Positions 13,901 through 23,359 of a DNA stretch of 64,000 nt are shown one piece after another. The stretch spans positions 62,001-126,000 of the forward strand of contig JAIWNI010000076.1 of NCBI GenBank assembly GCA_025331435.1, in the 5' to 3' direction. This DNA comes from Choanephora cucurbitarum (taxonomy: Eukaryota; Mucoromycota; Mucoromycetes; Mucorales; Choanephoraceae). The position numbers and the translations under genes were made by a program. The first letter of the stretch is position 1. Every line of letters begins with the position of its first letter. The notes below the pieces were generated by a model. The model worked only from the letters and a program-made list of their open reading frames with translations, was not told the origin of the DNA and did no database searches.

Positions 13901-14414
13901 GTGGATGACTGAGCTGCTGCCTGGTATGTTATAGACCTTTGTTTTCTAGTCAGCAGTATGACTCACTAATTTCGTTGTAGGATGGAATGCAGCAAATCCA
14001 TTGTTTGGTAATGGTGAAGCTATCCCTTTCAGATTTACACCCAACATTCAAGAGTTTATTACACCCATTGGTGTCGAAGGCCTCTTTACAAGCTGTCTGA
14101 TGGCCACTGCCCGTTGTTTGACTGAACCTGAGTTTGAGCTAGATCAATATCTCTGCCTGTTTGTCCGAGATGAATTAGCTACTTGGCATCTGGCCAACCA
14201 CCGTTCTGTGACAGACATTCAATTCCGAGAACGCATCAACACCAATGTCCTTCAGGTACAGACAAAGACACAGTTCTTGTCCTGTAAGGCTGACCGCGAA
14301 AAGACCTTAAATGCCGGAAAACCCTTAAACCAAAATGTAATTGACTTGATATCCCAAGCCAGTAATCCTCAAAAGATGGCCCAAATGGAATGCACTTGGA
14401 TGCCTTGGTTGTAA
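1906..14414 (+). CDS. TRA1: TRA1/TRRAP pseudokinase, SAGA and NuA4 activator-binding subunit
   Basis: Eleven exons: 1906-1954, 2014-2171, 2242-2523, 2590-2784, 2858-3249, 3309-12690, 12750-13058, 13114-13539, 13595-13687, 13746-13923, 13981-14414. They give a protein of 3,965 aa (yeast Tra1 3,744; human TRRAP about 3,860). The start MTTLQVYAHRLGD leads into the conserved ELRDQVEVFQTAEYPRFL segment. Most of the protein is HEAT-type helical repeat. The FAT region begins near residue 2,670, the PI3K-like domain lies at about 3,555-3,905, and the FATC tail ends in WMPWL. The kinase loop reads SVGHRMPHKIMIS and then VWMTELLPGWN, so the catalytic Asp and the DFG Asp are missing, as is known for this family: it is a scaffold, not an enzyme. 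It recruits histone acetyltransferase complexes to DNA-bound activators in the nucleus. Acidic and Ser-rich inserts lie at about 8,330-8,510 and 12,110-12,470. Introns cluster at the two ends around a 9,382-bp exon. Confidence 0.97.
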
Positions 14415-14595
14415 TATATAAATGCTCTTTTTCTAACTGTATATTTTCTTATTAAAAATCTGAAATCAAACTATAATCTAATGAGAAGCTTAAACAAAAG
14501 AAATTATTTTATTACTCTTTCTTTTCTATTTGTACTAGCACAAGTGCAACAGGATGAATACAGCGGTGTTAGGTGATGAGCCAAAATAAAGACGT

Positions 14596-14886
14596 CTAAT
14601 CCTTGCTTACTTGATTGATAGAAGTCTCTTCTTGGTTCTTGTTAAGCAAGTTGAGGTTAATGAGATTAGAGAGCTTAAAAAAAAAAGAAAAAATAAGTAT
14701 TGATCTCTCTGACTAGATAGATTGACTTACAGGACCATTCGTGCCTTCCTTGTTACCGACATTTTCGATGGTTTGGTGGCTACTGTGGTGGTTGTGGACA
14801 CTGTTATCTTGGTGAGTTTCATGACAGGGAGCAGCAATGGCCAAGGTAGCAGCAGAGAGGACAGTAATGGCAGTGAAGAACTTCAT
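14596..14886 (-). CDS. Small secreted peptide, 77 aa
   Basis: Two exons, 14731-14886 and 14596-14673, with a 57-bp intron (gtaagtc...ttaag). The protein starts MKFFTAITVLSAATLAIAAP, a typical signal peptide with likely cleavage after an Ala near residue 18-19. The mature part is short, hydrophilic, His/Asn-rich (HNHHSSH) and has one Cys. It ends INQVSKD. No known domain is recognised. A GTAAGC inside the last codons could be a further splice donor, so the C-terminus is less certain. It is convergent with TRA1 (181 bp between stops) and divergent from the aldehyde dehydrogenase, with which it shares 190 bp of upstream DNA. Confidence 0.65.
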
Positions 14887-15076
14887 AGTTGAGTAGAATT
14901 GAGTAGAATGAATGATCTTGAACAGAGTAAGTTTGGCAGCTATTTATAATCTATTTGACATCCCTCTCCCTAATAGGGAGTGTACAGGCTCCTTAATCAT
15001 TCTAGATTTTTTTTTTATTTCATTTTATGCACGTGTGAATAGTCTAAAATCTTTTTTCTTTTTTCTTCTGTTAATC
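14887..15076. promoter_or_regulatory. 190-bp divergent promoter region
   Basis: This stretch separates the start codons of the small secreted peptide (-) and the aldehyde dehydrogenase (+). It contains TATTTATAATCTATTTG near 14,940 and long T/CT tracts directly before the dehydrogenase ATG, which are common in fungal leaders. Both genes must start within it, so shared control is possible but unproven. Confidence 0.4.
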
Positions 15077-16519
15077 ATGTCGCGTTTGTGGTTAACGAAA
15101 GGGAAACAATGGACTCCTTATATTCATGGGCAGTTTACAAGGCCATTACTATCGTCTCGAAAGGTTGTCGAACCTGCCGATATCACTTCGAGTTTTGAGA
15201 TCGTTGAGGCCTCGACAGGTCAGGTACAAGAGGCTCTGATAAGTGCAAAGCATGTATCTGTCAGTTCAGACTGGCAAACAAATCATAAGTTTCGCCGAGA
15301 TTGTCTACTGGCTCTTGCACAAGCATTGGAAAAGAATGAACATACCATGGCACAGCTAGAATCCAGCCAGACAGGCAAACCTTTAAGTGATTCACTTTAC
15401 GAGGTCAATGATGCAGTCGACTGTCTTCGCTATTTTGCTGGTTGTAGTGATAAACTCTATGGACAATCCCATTCATTTCCCAATATGCATACATTCACAA
15501 CAAGGGAGCCATTGGGCACAGTGTCATTGATTACCTCCTTTAACTATCCCCTTCTTTTAACTTGCTGGAAATTGGGTCCAGCCTTGGCTGCTGGTAATTG
15601 TGCTATTGTCAAACCAGCTCCACAAACACCACTATCATCCCTAGCATTAGCTGATTTAGCAACTGATATACTACCTCCTGGTGTACTTAATGTCCTGCCT
15701 GGAGGTGTTGATGTAGGTCAGACACTTGTTGATCACACAGACAAAACAAGCTTTACAGGTTCAACCAGAGTAGGACAAGAGATCATGCGTCAGGCAGCCA
15801 ATCGATTGTTGCCACTGACATTAGAATGTGGTGGAAAGAATGCTGCAATCGTATGTGAGGATGCAAACCTGTCAGATACTGTCAATCATATCGCAATGGG
15901 TGCATTCTCAAATGCTGGTCAGAATTGCTGTGCTATCTCTCGAGTGCTTGTACAACAGTCAGTCTATGATGAGTTTCTTGATCGATTGACAGACACAATT
16001 CACTCCTCTTGGAGAGCAACATCAGATAGAAAAGAATCGGAAGATCATCAGCTTTATGGCCCCTTGATTGATAAACACCAATATAACCGAGTAAAGAAGT
16101 CTATCGAAACCAGTCCTACATTACCGCTTATTACAGGCAACATTCAGAATCCAGATAAAGGCTATTATATTGCGCCTACTGTATTTGTACATGTACCTGA
16201 CGACTCTCCTTTAGCTACCGAGGAGATCTTTGGTCCTGTCTTGAGTATATTAAGCCCCTTTAAACATCTAGATGAAGCAATTGAACGAGTGAACAGATCT
16301 GAATATGGTCTTGCAGCAGGAGTCTTTTCGCAAGATCTCAAAAAAGCACATATTGCAGCCAGTCAGATTAGAGCTGGTTATGTCTGGATCAATACATACA
16401 ATATCATGCCTCCTTCTTTGCCATTTGGAGGTAGAAGCTTGTCAGGTATAGGCAAGGATTTGGGCCAATCAGCGATAGATGCCTTTTCCTTCCAGAAAAG
16501 TGTGATGGTTGCTTTATAG
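15077..16519 (+). CDS. NAD(P)-dependent aldehyde dehydrogenase (betaine/aminobutyraldehyde type)
   Basis: An intron-free gene of 480 aa, the usual length for the ALDH superfamily. It oxidises an aldehyde to the acid with NAD(P). The start MSRLWLTKGKQW was chosen because the open frame upstream is a poly-T leader with no family similarity. Visible landmarks are the N-terminal cofactor fold with SFNYPLLLTCWKLGPALAAGN, the GSTRVG turn, the general base Glu250 in LECGGK, and the nucleophile Cys284 in GQNCCAIS. The C-terminal EEIFGPVLS and LPFGGRSLSGIGKDLG are also present. The line ESSQTGKPLSDS and the overall pattern resemble ALDH9/betaine-aldehyde and 4-aminobutyraldehyde dehydrogenases. The exact substrate cannot be read from sequence. 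No targeting signal is evident, so it is probably cytosolic. Confidence 0.9.
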   Translation: MSRLWLTKGKQWTPYIHGQFTRPLLSSRKVVEPADITSSFEIVEASTGQVQEALISAKHVSVSSDWQTNHKFRRDCLLALAQALEKNEHTMAQLESSQTGKPLSDSLYEVNDAVDCLRYFAGCSDKLYGQSHSFPNMHTFTTREPLGTVSLITSFNYPLLLTCWKLGPALAAGNCAIVKPAPQTPLSSLALADLATDILPPGVLNVLPGGVDVGQTLVDHTDKTSFTGSTRVGQEIMRQAANRLLPLTLECGGKNAAIVCEDANLSDTVNHIAMGAFSNAGQNCCAISRVLVQQSVYDEFLDRLTDTIHSSWRATSDRKESEDHQLYGPLIDKHQYNRVKKSIETSPTLPLITGNIQNPDKGYYIAPTVFVHVPDDSPLATEEIFGPVLSILSPFKHLDEAIERVNRSEYGLAAGVFSQDLKKAHIAASQIRAGYVWINTYNIMPPSLPFGGRSLSGIGKDLGQSAIDAFSFQKSVMVAL

Positions 16520-16660
16520 ATTGAATAAAATATAGACTGTAATACATAGCCCGTGGGAACAAGTGGAGATAGTGTTTGGTGTTATTTTTCTCACGATAGT
16601 CATTTTATTCTTTTTTTCTTTCTTTTTCCCCTTTCTTTTTTTTTTTCTTTATTGTAGGTA

Positions 16661-18142
16661 ATGCTCTCCACTATTACAAAGCGTGTGTTTCAAGTAAGTT
16701 GATTTTGATCTACAAAAGATATGTATGTATATTAATTGTTGTCCTCTAAAATAAAAAAAAAGTCTTCTGTCCGCCCTACCGCTTTAAGGGCAGCAGGTTT
16801 CTCAAGCTACAATCATGCTGTGGCTGGCCTAAGTCCTCAACAAGAAGAGTTGCGTGAAACTGTTCACAATTGGGTCAACACTGAACTTGCTCCTCGAGCT
16901 ACTGCTGTTGATAAAGAAAATGAGTTTCCTATGGACATGTGGAAAAAGTTTGGTGATATGGGTCTATTGGGTATCACTGTTCCTCAAGAATACGGTGGTC
17001 TTGGTCTGGGCTATTTCGAACACACACTTGTGATGGAGGAAATATCGCGTGCAAGTGGTTCAGTCGCACTGAGTTATGGTGCTCATTCCAACTTGTGTGT
17101 CAATCAAATCTCCAGAAATGGTAACAAGGCTCAGAAAGAAAAGTATTTGCCCAAGTTGATTTCTGGAGAACATGTGGGTGCCCTTGCTATGTCTGAGCCC
17201 GGTGCAGGTTCTGATGTAGTCAGTATGAAGTTGCATGCTGAAAAGAAAGGTGATCGATACATTCTCAACGGCAACAAGTTCTGGATCACAAATGGTCCAG
17301 ATGCTGATGTGTTGGTAGTCTATGCAAAGACTCAGCCTGATGCTGGTCCTAAGGGTATCACTGCTTTTTTGATTGAGAAGGTAAGAAAGAAAGAAAAAAG
17401 AAAAGTGTGGTTGTTATAGCTTATATGATTTTGACAAAATCTATAGAACTTTAAAGGATTTTCAACTGGACCCAAGTTTGACAAATTAGGTATGCGTGGT
17501 TCTAATACCTGTGAGTTGTTCTTTGAGGATTGTGAAGTTCCTGCCGAGAATGTGTTGGGTGAAGTGAACAAAGGTGTCTATGTCCTCATGAGTGGTCTGG
17601 ATCTTGAACGTCTCGTGCTTTCAGGTGGTCCTTTAGGGTAAGTTGGCACAGTCAATCATAGAAGCACTCAAACTAATCAAATCAAAAGTTTAATGCAGGC
17701 CGCTTTAGATTTCACTCTTCCTTATGTTCATGAACGTAAACAATTCGGTGTTCCTATTGGTGAATTCCAGGTAGAGTAATGCACATGTTGTTTTGAGAGA
17801 AATAAGGTTGTCTAATGTCTATTTCAATAGCTTTTGCAAGGTAAAATAGCCGATATGTATACCAAGATGAATGCCTCTCGTGCCTATGTTTATGCTGTCG
17901 GTAAAGCTTGTGATCAAGGCAACATCAGTAACAAGGATTGTGCGGGTGCCATTCTTTATTCAGCTGAAAGAGCAACTGAAGTAGCACTCGATGCTATTCA
18001 ATGTCTAGGAGGCAATGGATACACAGCAGAATACCCTGCAGGTCGTATTTTACGTGATGCAAAGCTATACGAGATTGGTGCAGGAACAAGCGAAATTAGA
18101 AGAATGCTGATTGGACGTGAATTCAACAAGATGTTCAAGTAA
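16661..18142 (+). CDS. Isovaleryl-CoA dehydrogenase, mitochondrial
   Basis: Five exons: 16661-16693, 16763-17380, 17447-17637, 17689-17770, 17831-18142, giving 411 aa (human IVD 426). This FAD flavoenzyme converts isovaleryl-CoA to 3-methylcrotonyl-CoA in leucine breakdown and passes electrons to ETF. The N-terminus [20 protein letters not shown] is a good mitochondrial presequence. The acyl-CoA dehydrogenase signature [13 protein letters not shown] and [13 protein letters not shown] are present. The key discriminator is Glu271 in [16 protein letters not shown]: isovaleryl-CoA dehydrogenases carry the catalytic Glu here rather than near the C-terminus as in other family members. The C-terminal [11 protein letters not shown] and [13 protein letters not shown] complete the fold. 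Only 141 bp separate it from the aldehyde dehydrogenase stop. Confidence 0.95.
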
Positions 18143-19011
18143 ACTATTTATATACATAGAAATAAAAGCTATAGGCATTGGATCTACTGTTCCAAATGTT
18201 GTATACTTTCACTGTCTGTAGTTGCTAGCAATCACCTTAATAAGAGCAGCTAAAGCGAATAGTTTAGATATCTTGATTTCCAGATTTACAAACACAGATG
18301 GTGCAACTGTGGGCTTATTTTATGTATTCGTGCTTGTCTTTCACTTTCTGATGAAATCTTCTCTGTTCACATTTGCCCAACAACAAAAAGTTATCTTTAT
18401 GACTTTTAGGACAGAGTGTGCGCTTATCAATCTAGTTCATCTTCAGTGCTGAAAACTTGAGTGGAAGAGAAGATTGGCAAAGAGGTTTTCAAACTGGCAA
18501 ATGCTTAGCTGAATTTAATTCCAGAGACAAAGAATATTGCTGCGAGGAAGCTCCTAGAACAACACCTCGTGGAAGCAGGCGCAAACCCTAACTTTCTGTT
18601 TAACCCCTTCAGATAAAATACAGCTCAGAAAAACATGTTGCTGTTGTACGAGTCGATCCTTGCTGCAGCTGTCAAAAGAGACAATATGAATTTGACAAAA
18701 GACAACACATACCACTTTTGTAGTTTATTACATGGTCAAGCATTTCTTTTAAAAAAAAGACTAGATTTGTTTAGTATATGGCCATACTTGCTCAAGGAGA
18801 GGAGGCGATGACTAATTTGGTTCTCAGGAAATTGCATTGTTCCTAAAACGGCAGTTGCGTCCATTGATATACAACAAAAATAATCCTAACTAAAAACTCA
18901 CAAAAAAATATGTCAGATCAACGTCATAAGCATTTCTATAAATCAAGAAGACTAGTCATATAAACAGAGTCCAGTGCTTGGCTTCCCATACACTGATCAA
19001 TGAACTCGTTA
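18143..19011. other. Intergenic region with a coding relic
   Basis: No intact gene seen. It contains the ankyrin-like relic at 18527-18740; the rest is unremarkable AT-rich DNA. Confidence 0.4.
18527..18740 (+). pseudogene. Ankyrin-repeat-like relic
   Basis: In one plus frame the DNA reads NIAARKLLEQHLVEAGANPN, which matches the end of an ankyrin repeat (LLEAGADPN consensus). After a stop, the same frame gives ESILAAAVKRDNMNLT, which resembles the start of another repeat (LLAAxxxGDxxxV). No start codon, signal or continuous frame surrounds it. It is a decayed gene piece. Confidence 0.35.
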
Positions 19012-19737
19012 CTATACATATCTCTCCATATTCATCAGATCAACAAACTGCTCATTTAATCCAACAGCACGGCTAAACGATCTCGCTAGATCTTCACTAA
19101 AGCAACCGAGAATATTTGTAAAGAAATCTATAAAGAAGCTCAAATGGCTATCAGACACAAACTCGCTAAAAATACTATCGGCGATAGAGTCGGTAGATGT
19201 CATCAATACAATACTGTAACATACAAAAAAGTGAGATGGACCTGAGCACGTCAAGATTAAGAAATAACATTCAAACTTCTTCTTCCCTTTTTGTAGACCA
19301 TGTGAAAAGATAGTATCCTTTTTGCACTCCTTGCTCAGACCTTTGGTTCAGCACAAAAGGTTTCAGGGGTTGATTCATCTCAAACGATTTTAAGGTTGTT
19401 GACAACACATTAACTGTATCATAAATCAGTTTTTCGAATTCCATAGAGGATTTTCTCAGGAACACTTTTGACAGAAGTAGGGGTAGACAAACCAAAGACT
19501 TTCTATGTCTCAAAACCACCTTGGAAAAGAGAGTCATTGTGAATGACGTCTAGGCACGGATATACTTGATAGCGGACAACACTTGCCGCCATTCCAGTCT
19601 GTGTTAACTAAACAAGCATCTGCAGCATACTTATTCATTTTATCAACATACATGGTAGCGTATACCTGAGAATGCAAGACTAAGAAAAGTGCGCCAAAAA
19701 CAAGCACGAAACGTAGGAGTAGGTTTAGCAATGCCAT
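19012..19737 (-). CDS. Uncertain gene: putative secreted protein, exon structure unresolved
   Basis: An ATG at 19737 opens a frame starting MALLNLLLRFVLVFGALFLV, a strong signal peptide or anchor, followed by VYATMYVDKMNKYAADACL and a WNGGKCCPL segment. This frame closes at 19534. Two further frames downstream on the same strand (19537-19271 and 19254-19012) have protein-like composition, for example EFEKLIYDTVNVLSTTLKSF and FVSDSHLSFFIDFFTNILG. I could not find splice sites that join all three cleanly. It may be a 67-aa secreted peptide with unrelated neighbours, a gene with non-standard introns, or a pseudogene. No family recognised. Confidence 0.3.
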
Positions 19738-20683
19738 GTCTTGTACCAACAACCCTAATTATACAAAAAACTGTATTTTTTTGACGAAGTTGGGTTCTGT
19801 ATTGACATGTGAAATAATTGGACCAAATCAAAGTCGGGGAAGCACTGCCATGATCAAGCAGCCGGGAGTTAGAAGACCCTCTTGTCTTTGACTTTGAATA
19901 TGCACCTATTTATAAGTCTAAGCAAAACAGAAACCAAAGGCTATAGAGTCATGTACTCGCCACCTTGTTTACCCGAATTGAACCCAATCGGATAGCTTTG
20001 GGCTATGATGTGCTTGTTAGCGATCTTTGTGATTTCTGTAGCAATTCCAAGCGTCAGATTATCAAGTGTTTACGCAAAACACCTCTCTAAAATTTTGTTC
20101 CTTTCTTCCTTATATCTGTATGCGCTAATTGTGTGATGACAACTTTCACGCCTAGTCAATTTAGCACAGATGCACATTTGTCCACAGCCTAAAGGGCTAC
20201 TTATTTCTTGATTTCAGCCAATCATTTTTCAATTTTGGTCATTCATTTCGAATTTCGACATTTGATTTCAGAAAACGCTAATTTCAATAAGCATGACTGT
20301 AGCTTTTGTTTATGTGTTTATTTTAGGCAAAGCGTGATTTCTAAAAAACTTTAAATAGCGTTTATATAGAGATATAGAAATTTTGCAAGCTAAGCATATC
20401 GTTACTCGTCTCATATACGAGCTACTTCTCATCAACTGCTTTTAGCCAAATCTCGGTTCGCGTTAATATACTTCATGCACCATTGATTTGTAAACGACAC
20501 GGTTTGTGCAACACAATTCAAATAGCGATCCCAAAAATGTTCTTGAGGTTTCCACTCTCACACACTCGCGTGACTTAATTTCAAAGTAATACTAAATTGC
20601 TGATTAAACAGCTCACTGGTATTTTTTTCTTGCTTCTCTTTCTCCTTACTTTTTCTTTCTCAACAAAAACTCCCCCAACAACA
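19738..20683. other. Intergenic region upstream of the bZIP gene
   Basis: No gene supported. The last about 90 bp before the bZIP start are a pyrimidine-rich leader (CTTGCTTCTCTTTCTCC). Confidence 0.4.
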
Positions 20684-22170
20684 ATGAATTTTGAAGATAT
20701 TGTGGACATGGAGTGGGTAGACACCACTGCCCCAACTTCTGCTGAAGATTTCAATAGTAATGACTATTATTTCAATAATCAAGCAGATTTCTTACTGGAG
20801 CAGCCAATCACACCGCCTCAACAAGAAGCTGTCCTGCAGCCTGAAATAAAGATAGAGCCTCTTACTACGATGCCTTCTATTGAACAAATCAAGCAATTGA
20901 TTGAGCTTGCCAAACATCAACTTGCTTTGCGCGAACAGCAACAACAGCAACAGCAGCAACAGCAGCAACAGCAACAACAACAACAACAACAACAACAGTT
21001 GGACCAAATTTTATTTCAAACTCTAACCACACCAGAAATCCAGACTGCTGCGCCTTCTAGCATCTTCGCTCCTCCTCAAGCAAATGACACTGCATCCTCT
21101 TTGGTACCTGTACTCTCCCCAAGCGACATCTCTTCTACGGATATGACATTGGTAACACCTATAAACTCCACTCTTGAAGCTACTCAAAGTACATCTTTAC
21201 CAACAAGTGATGAAAACAAACCTTCTGCTACAGCGAGGAGGGGATCACTTGCATCTATGCCAGAAGAATCTATCTCCCTAGAGGCCTATGCCGAGGCTGA
21301 TGGCATTGATCTGAAGAAGCTTACTCCAAAAGAACGTCGTCAATTGCGTAATAAGATTTCTGCTAGAAACTTTAGAGTGAGAAGAAAGGGTAAGATAAAA
21401 AAAAAGTTAAATATAGAACCTACCAATCAGGGCTAAGCTGATTTTTTATTTTAATTCTCTTTGTAGAGTACATCTCAACTTTGGAAGGACAAGTGAATGA
21501 TCATAAAAAGGCAGCTGAAGCGTTAAGAGAGAAGCTGATACACGCTGAAGAAGAAAACAAGAAGTTACGTAAAGAGATGGATTCCCTGAAAAGACAGAAT
21601 CAAATCTTGCAACAACAACAAAAGAATGCCAGTATCAGTCCAGCATCACCTCGCATACCAAAGCCAAATTTGAACAAGGACATTAGCATTCTAGGAACAA
21701 AGGCAACTGATTCCTATCGCCAACAAGATAACTGTATACTTGTTTCAAACGCTGTCATGCCTGCTTGGGATTATCATGCTATCCTCAGTAACAAAATTGA
21801 GCAGCCTAGGAGAACTCCGAGTTTTATGAACTATCTTGTTGGTCAATTTCTATTATCGGTTGTACAACTCGCAAGCAGCATGCCTTGTGAAACAAAGCCA
21901 GATGATAGCATTTTACCACCCCTCATGCCTGATGATCGTGATTTCACTTCATCAGATGAAAAGAAACTATCAAACAACACTTCATCATTAACAGCATCCA
22001 ACTTCAATCAACTTCCTGCATCCACATATTCATTATCTTCATATTCATTACCATCCCTATCTTATATTGAGGAGTTGTATGATACATTAATTCAATCAGC
22101 ACTGATAAACAACTCAACTGCTGACAAATCTTTCTGGTGGTGGGATCATAATCCATCTCAAGCTATGTAA
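20684..22170 (+). CDS. bZIP transcription factor with polyglutamine tract
   Basis: Two exons, 20684-21389 and 21467-22170 (77-bp intron), giving 469 aa. The basic region RRQLRNKISARNFRVRRKEY (about residues 217-237) carries the Asn-x7-Arg DNA-contact spacing. It runs straight into a leucine zipper and coiled coil (YISTLEGQV... through EENKKLRKEMDSLKRQN). The intron falls exactly at the basic-region/zipper junction. The N-terminal half is acidic, Gln/Ser/Thr-rich and looks like an activation domain. It includes 21 consecutive Gln codons at 20936-20998, mixed CAG and CAA. The ATG chosen opens MNFEDIVDMEW; the open frame before it is a hydrophobic poly-pyrimidine translation. The C-terminal 190 residues are Ser/Asn-rich with an aromatic end (SFWWWDHN). 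Nuclear regulator; its targets are unknown. Confidence 0.9.
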
Positions 22171-23359
22171 ATTTATTCTAATTATTGTTATTTGCAAATA
22201 AACATATCCGCACAACGCATAATACGCTACTGCATTTCATTTGTTCGAAAATCATAGAACAAAACCGATATCTGAGGGAAGCCAAACCTCTTTCATTTAA
22301 TTGGGTTTATTTGTGTTTGAATAAGTTGGTCTTTATAGCCTTTGGTTCTTTGAGATTTACTCTCTCTCCCGAAGATAATCAGGTTCTTTATTCAGAAAAC
22401 CATTTACAGAATACCAAACAGAATTATGTAAACACACTCTTCGTTCCGCATTTGTTATAGTAACAGATTTAAGTGGCATTGATTTGACAAGTTGATAGCG
22501 TATGAGGGCTACAACGATGCATAATGGGCTTATTTCAGAATTTCTTTAAGGAGTGCAAATACACTACTATGGTTCGGAAGATATCTAGGTCAAGTTATGC
22601 ATGGCGGAACTGAAACGATCTCTAACGTATCAACCATAAATAATCTTAACAATTTCATTTGCGCTTAACTTGTCAAGATAGCAGAAATCAAAAAGCATAG
22701 CGAGTATTGTTACAGCTAGTTTAGCAAATGTGGCTTCATTTGTCTCGAAATAGTCATATTGTCTTTGTGTGACACGACAACTCCAATAAAACATGTTGTG
22801 CTTGCTGCAGCTGGCTCAAAAGACAATGAAATTTGACACTGAGAAGTACTCAAACACAATCAAATAGCATCCACAAAAAACTACTCAATAAAATCGTACT
22901 TCAAATCGGTGAACTTTTTCTTTTCTTTGTCTTATGAAATACTATCTAGAAGAGAGGAGGAGAAAGAAAAAACAAGAGCTCTAAGATCTTGTTTGCAAAA
23001 GAGATTCATTTGGGGTAGACTTGATGATAAAGAAATTAAGGTTATAGCCTAGAGGAGAAGAATATTCGGAAATAACATTGCACACTAATGCCTATCGCTG
23101 AAAGAGCAATGTTGAAATCATGTTTTATTGCTGATCAACTTAAAAGTACCAATTATTCAAAGGGCAGGCACAAAGGCTAATTTGCTGTTGCTGTATTCGA
23201 GCAGCTGTATAGTTTATATGGAAAATCAACCGCCAACGAAAATTTAGAGTAAATATTCTATACTCCAGCATTTCAATGCTCCTAGTAACAAAAAAGAGAT
23301 GCATAACGAAGAGTGATCCCCTCCATATGTAAAAGAATGTCAAAAGGTACTTTTCTTTA
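22171..23359. other. Intergenic region between bZIP and acyl-CoA synthetase genes
   Basis: No intact gene. At about 22,790-22,840 the sequence CATGTTGTGCTTGCTGCAGC and the following AAAAGACAATG resemble the ankyrin-like relic at 18,632-18,690, giving VLAAAGSKDNEI before a stop. The rest is AT-rich with nothing recognisable. Confidence 0.35.

Noticed and set aside
14912..15076. N-terminal extension of the aldehyde dehydrogenase frame
   Set aside because: The extra 55 codons translate a poly-T/CT leader into Phe/Leu/Ile-rich sequence with no family similarity; the ATG at 15077 fits the family start.
20597..20683. N-terminal hydrophobic extension of the bZIP factor, as a signal or membrane anchor
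   Set aside because: It begins at a non-ATG codon and translates a pyrimidine-rich leader; a nuclear factor would not need it.
20936..20998. PolyQ tract as a pure microsatellite or the antisense poly-Leu frame as a gene
   Set aside because: CAG and CAA codons are mixed and the tract is in frame inside a bZIP protein; the antisense frame is only its complement.
22185..22460. 91-codon plus frame after the bZIP gene
   Set aside because: Composition is that of AT-rich 3' untranslated DNA, with no motif and no upstream signals.
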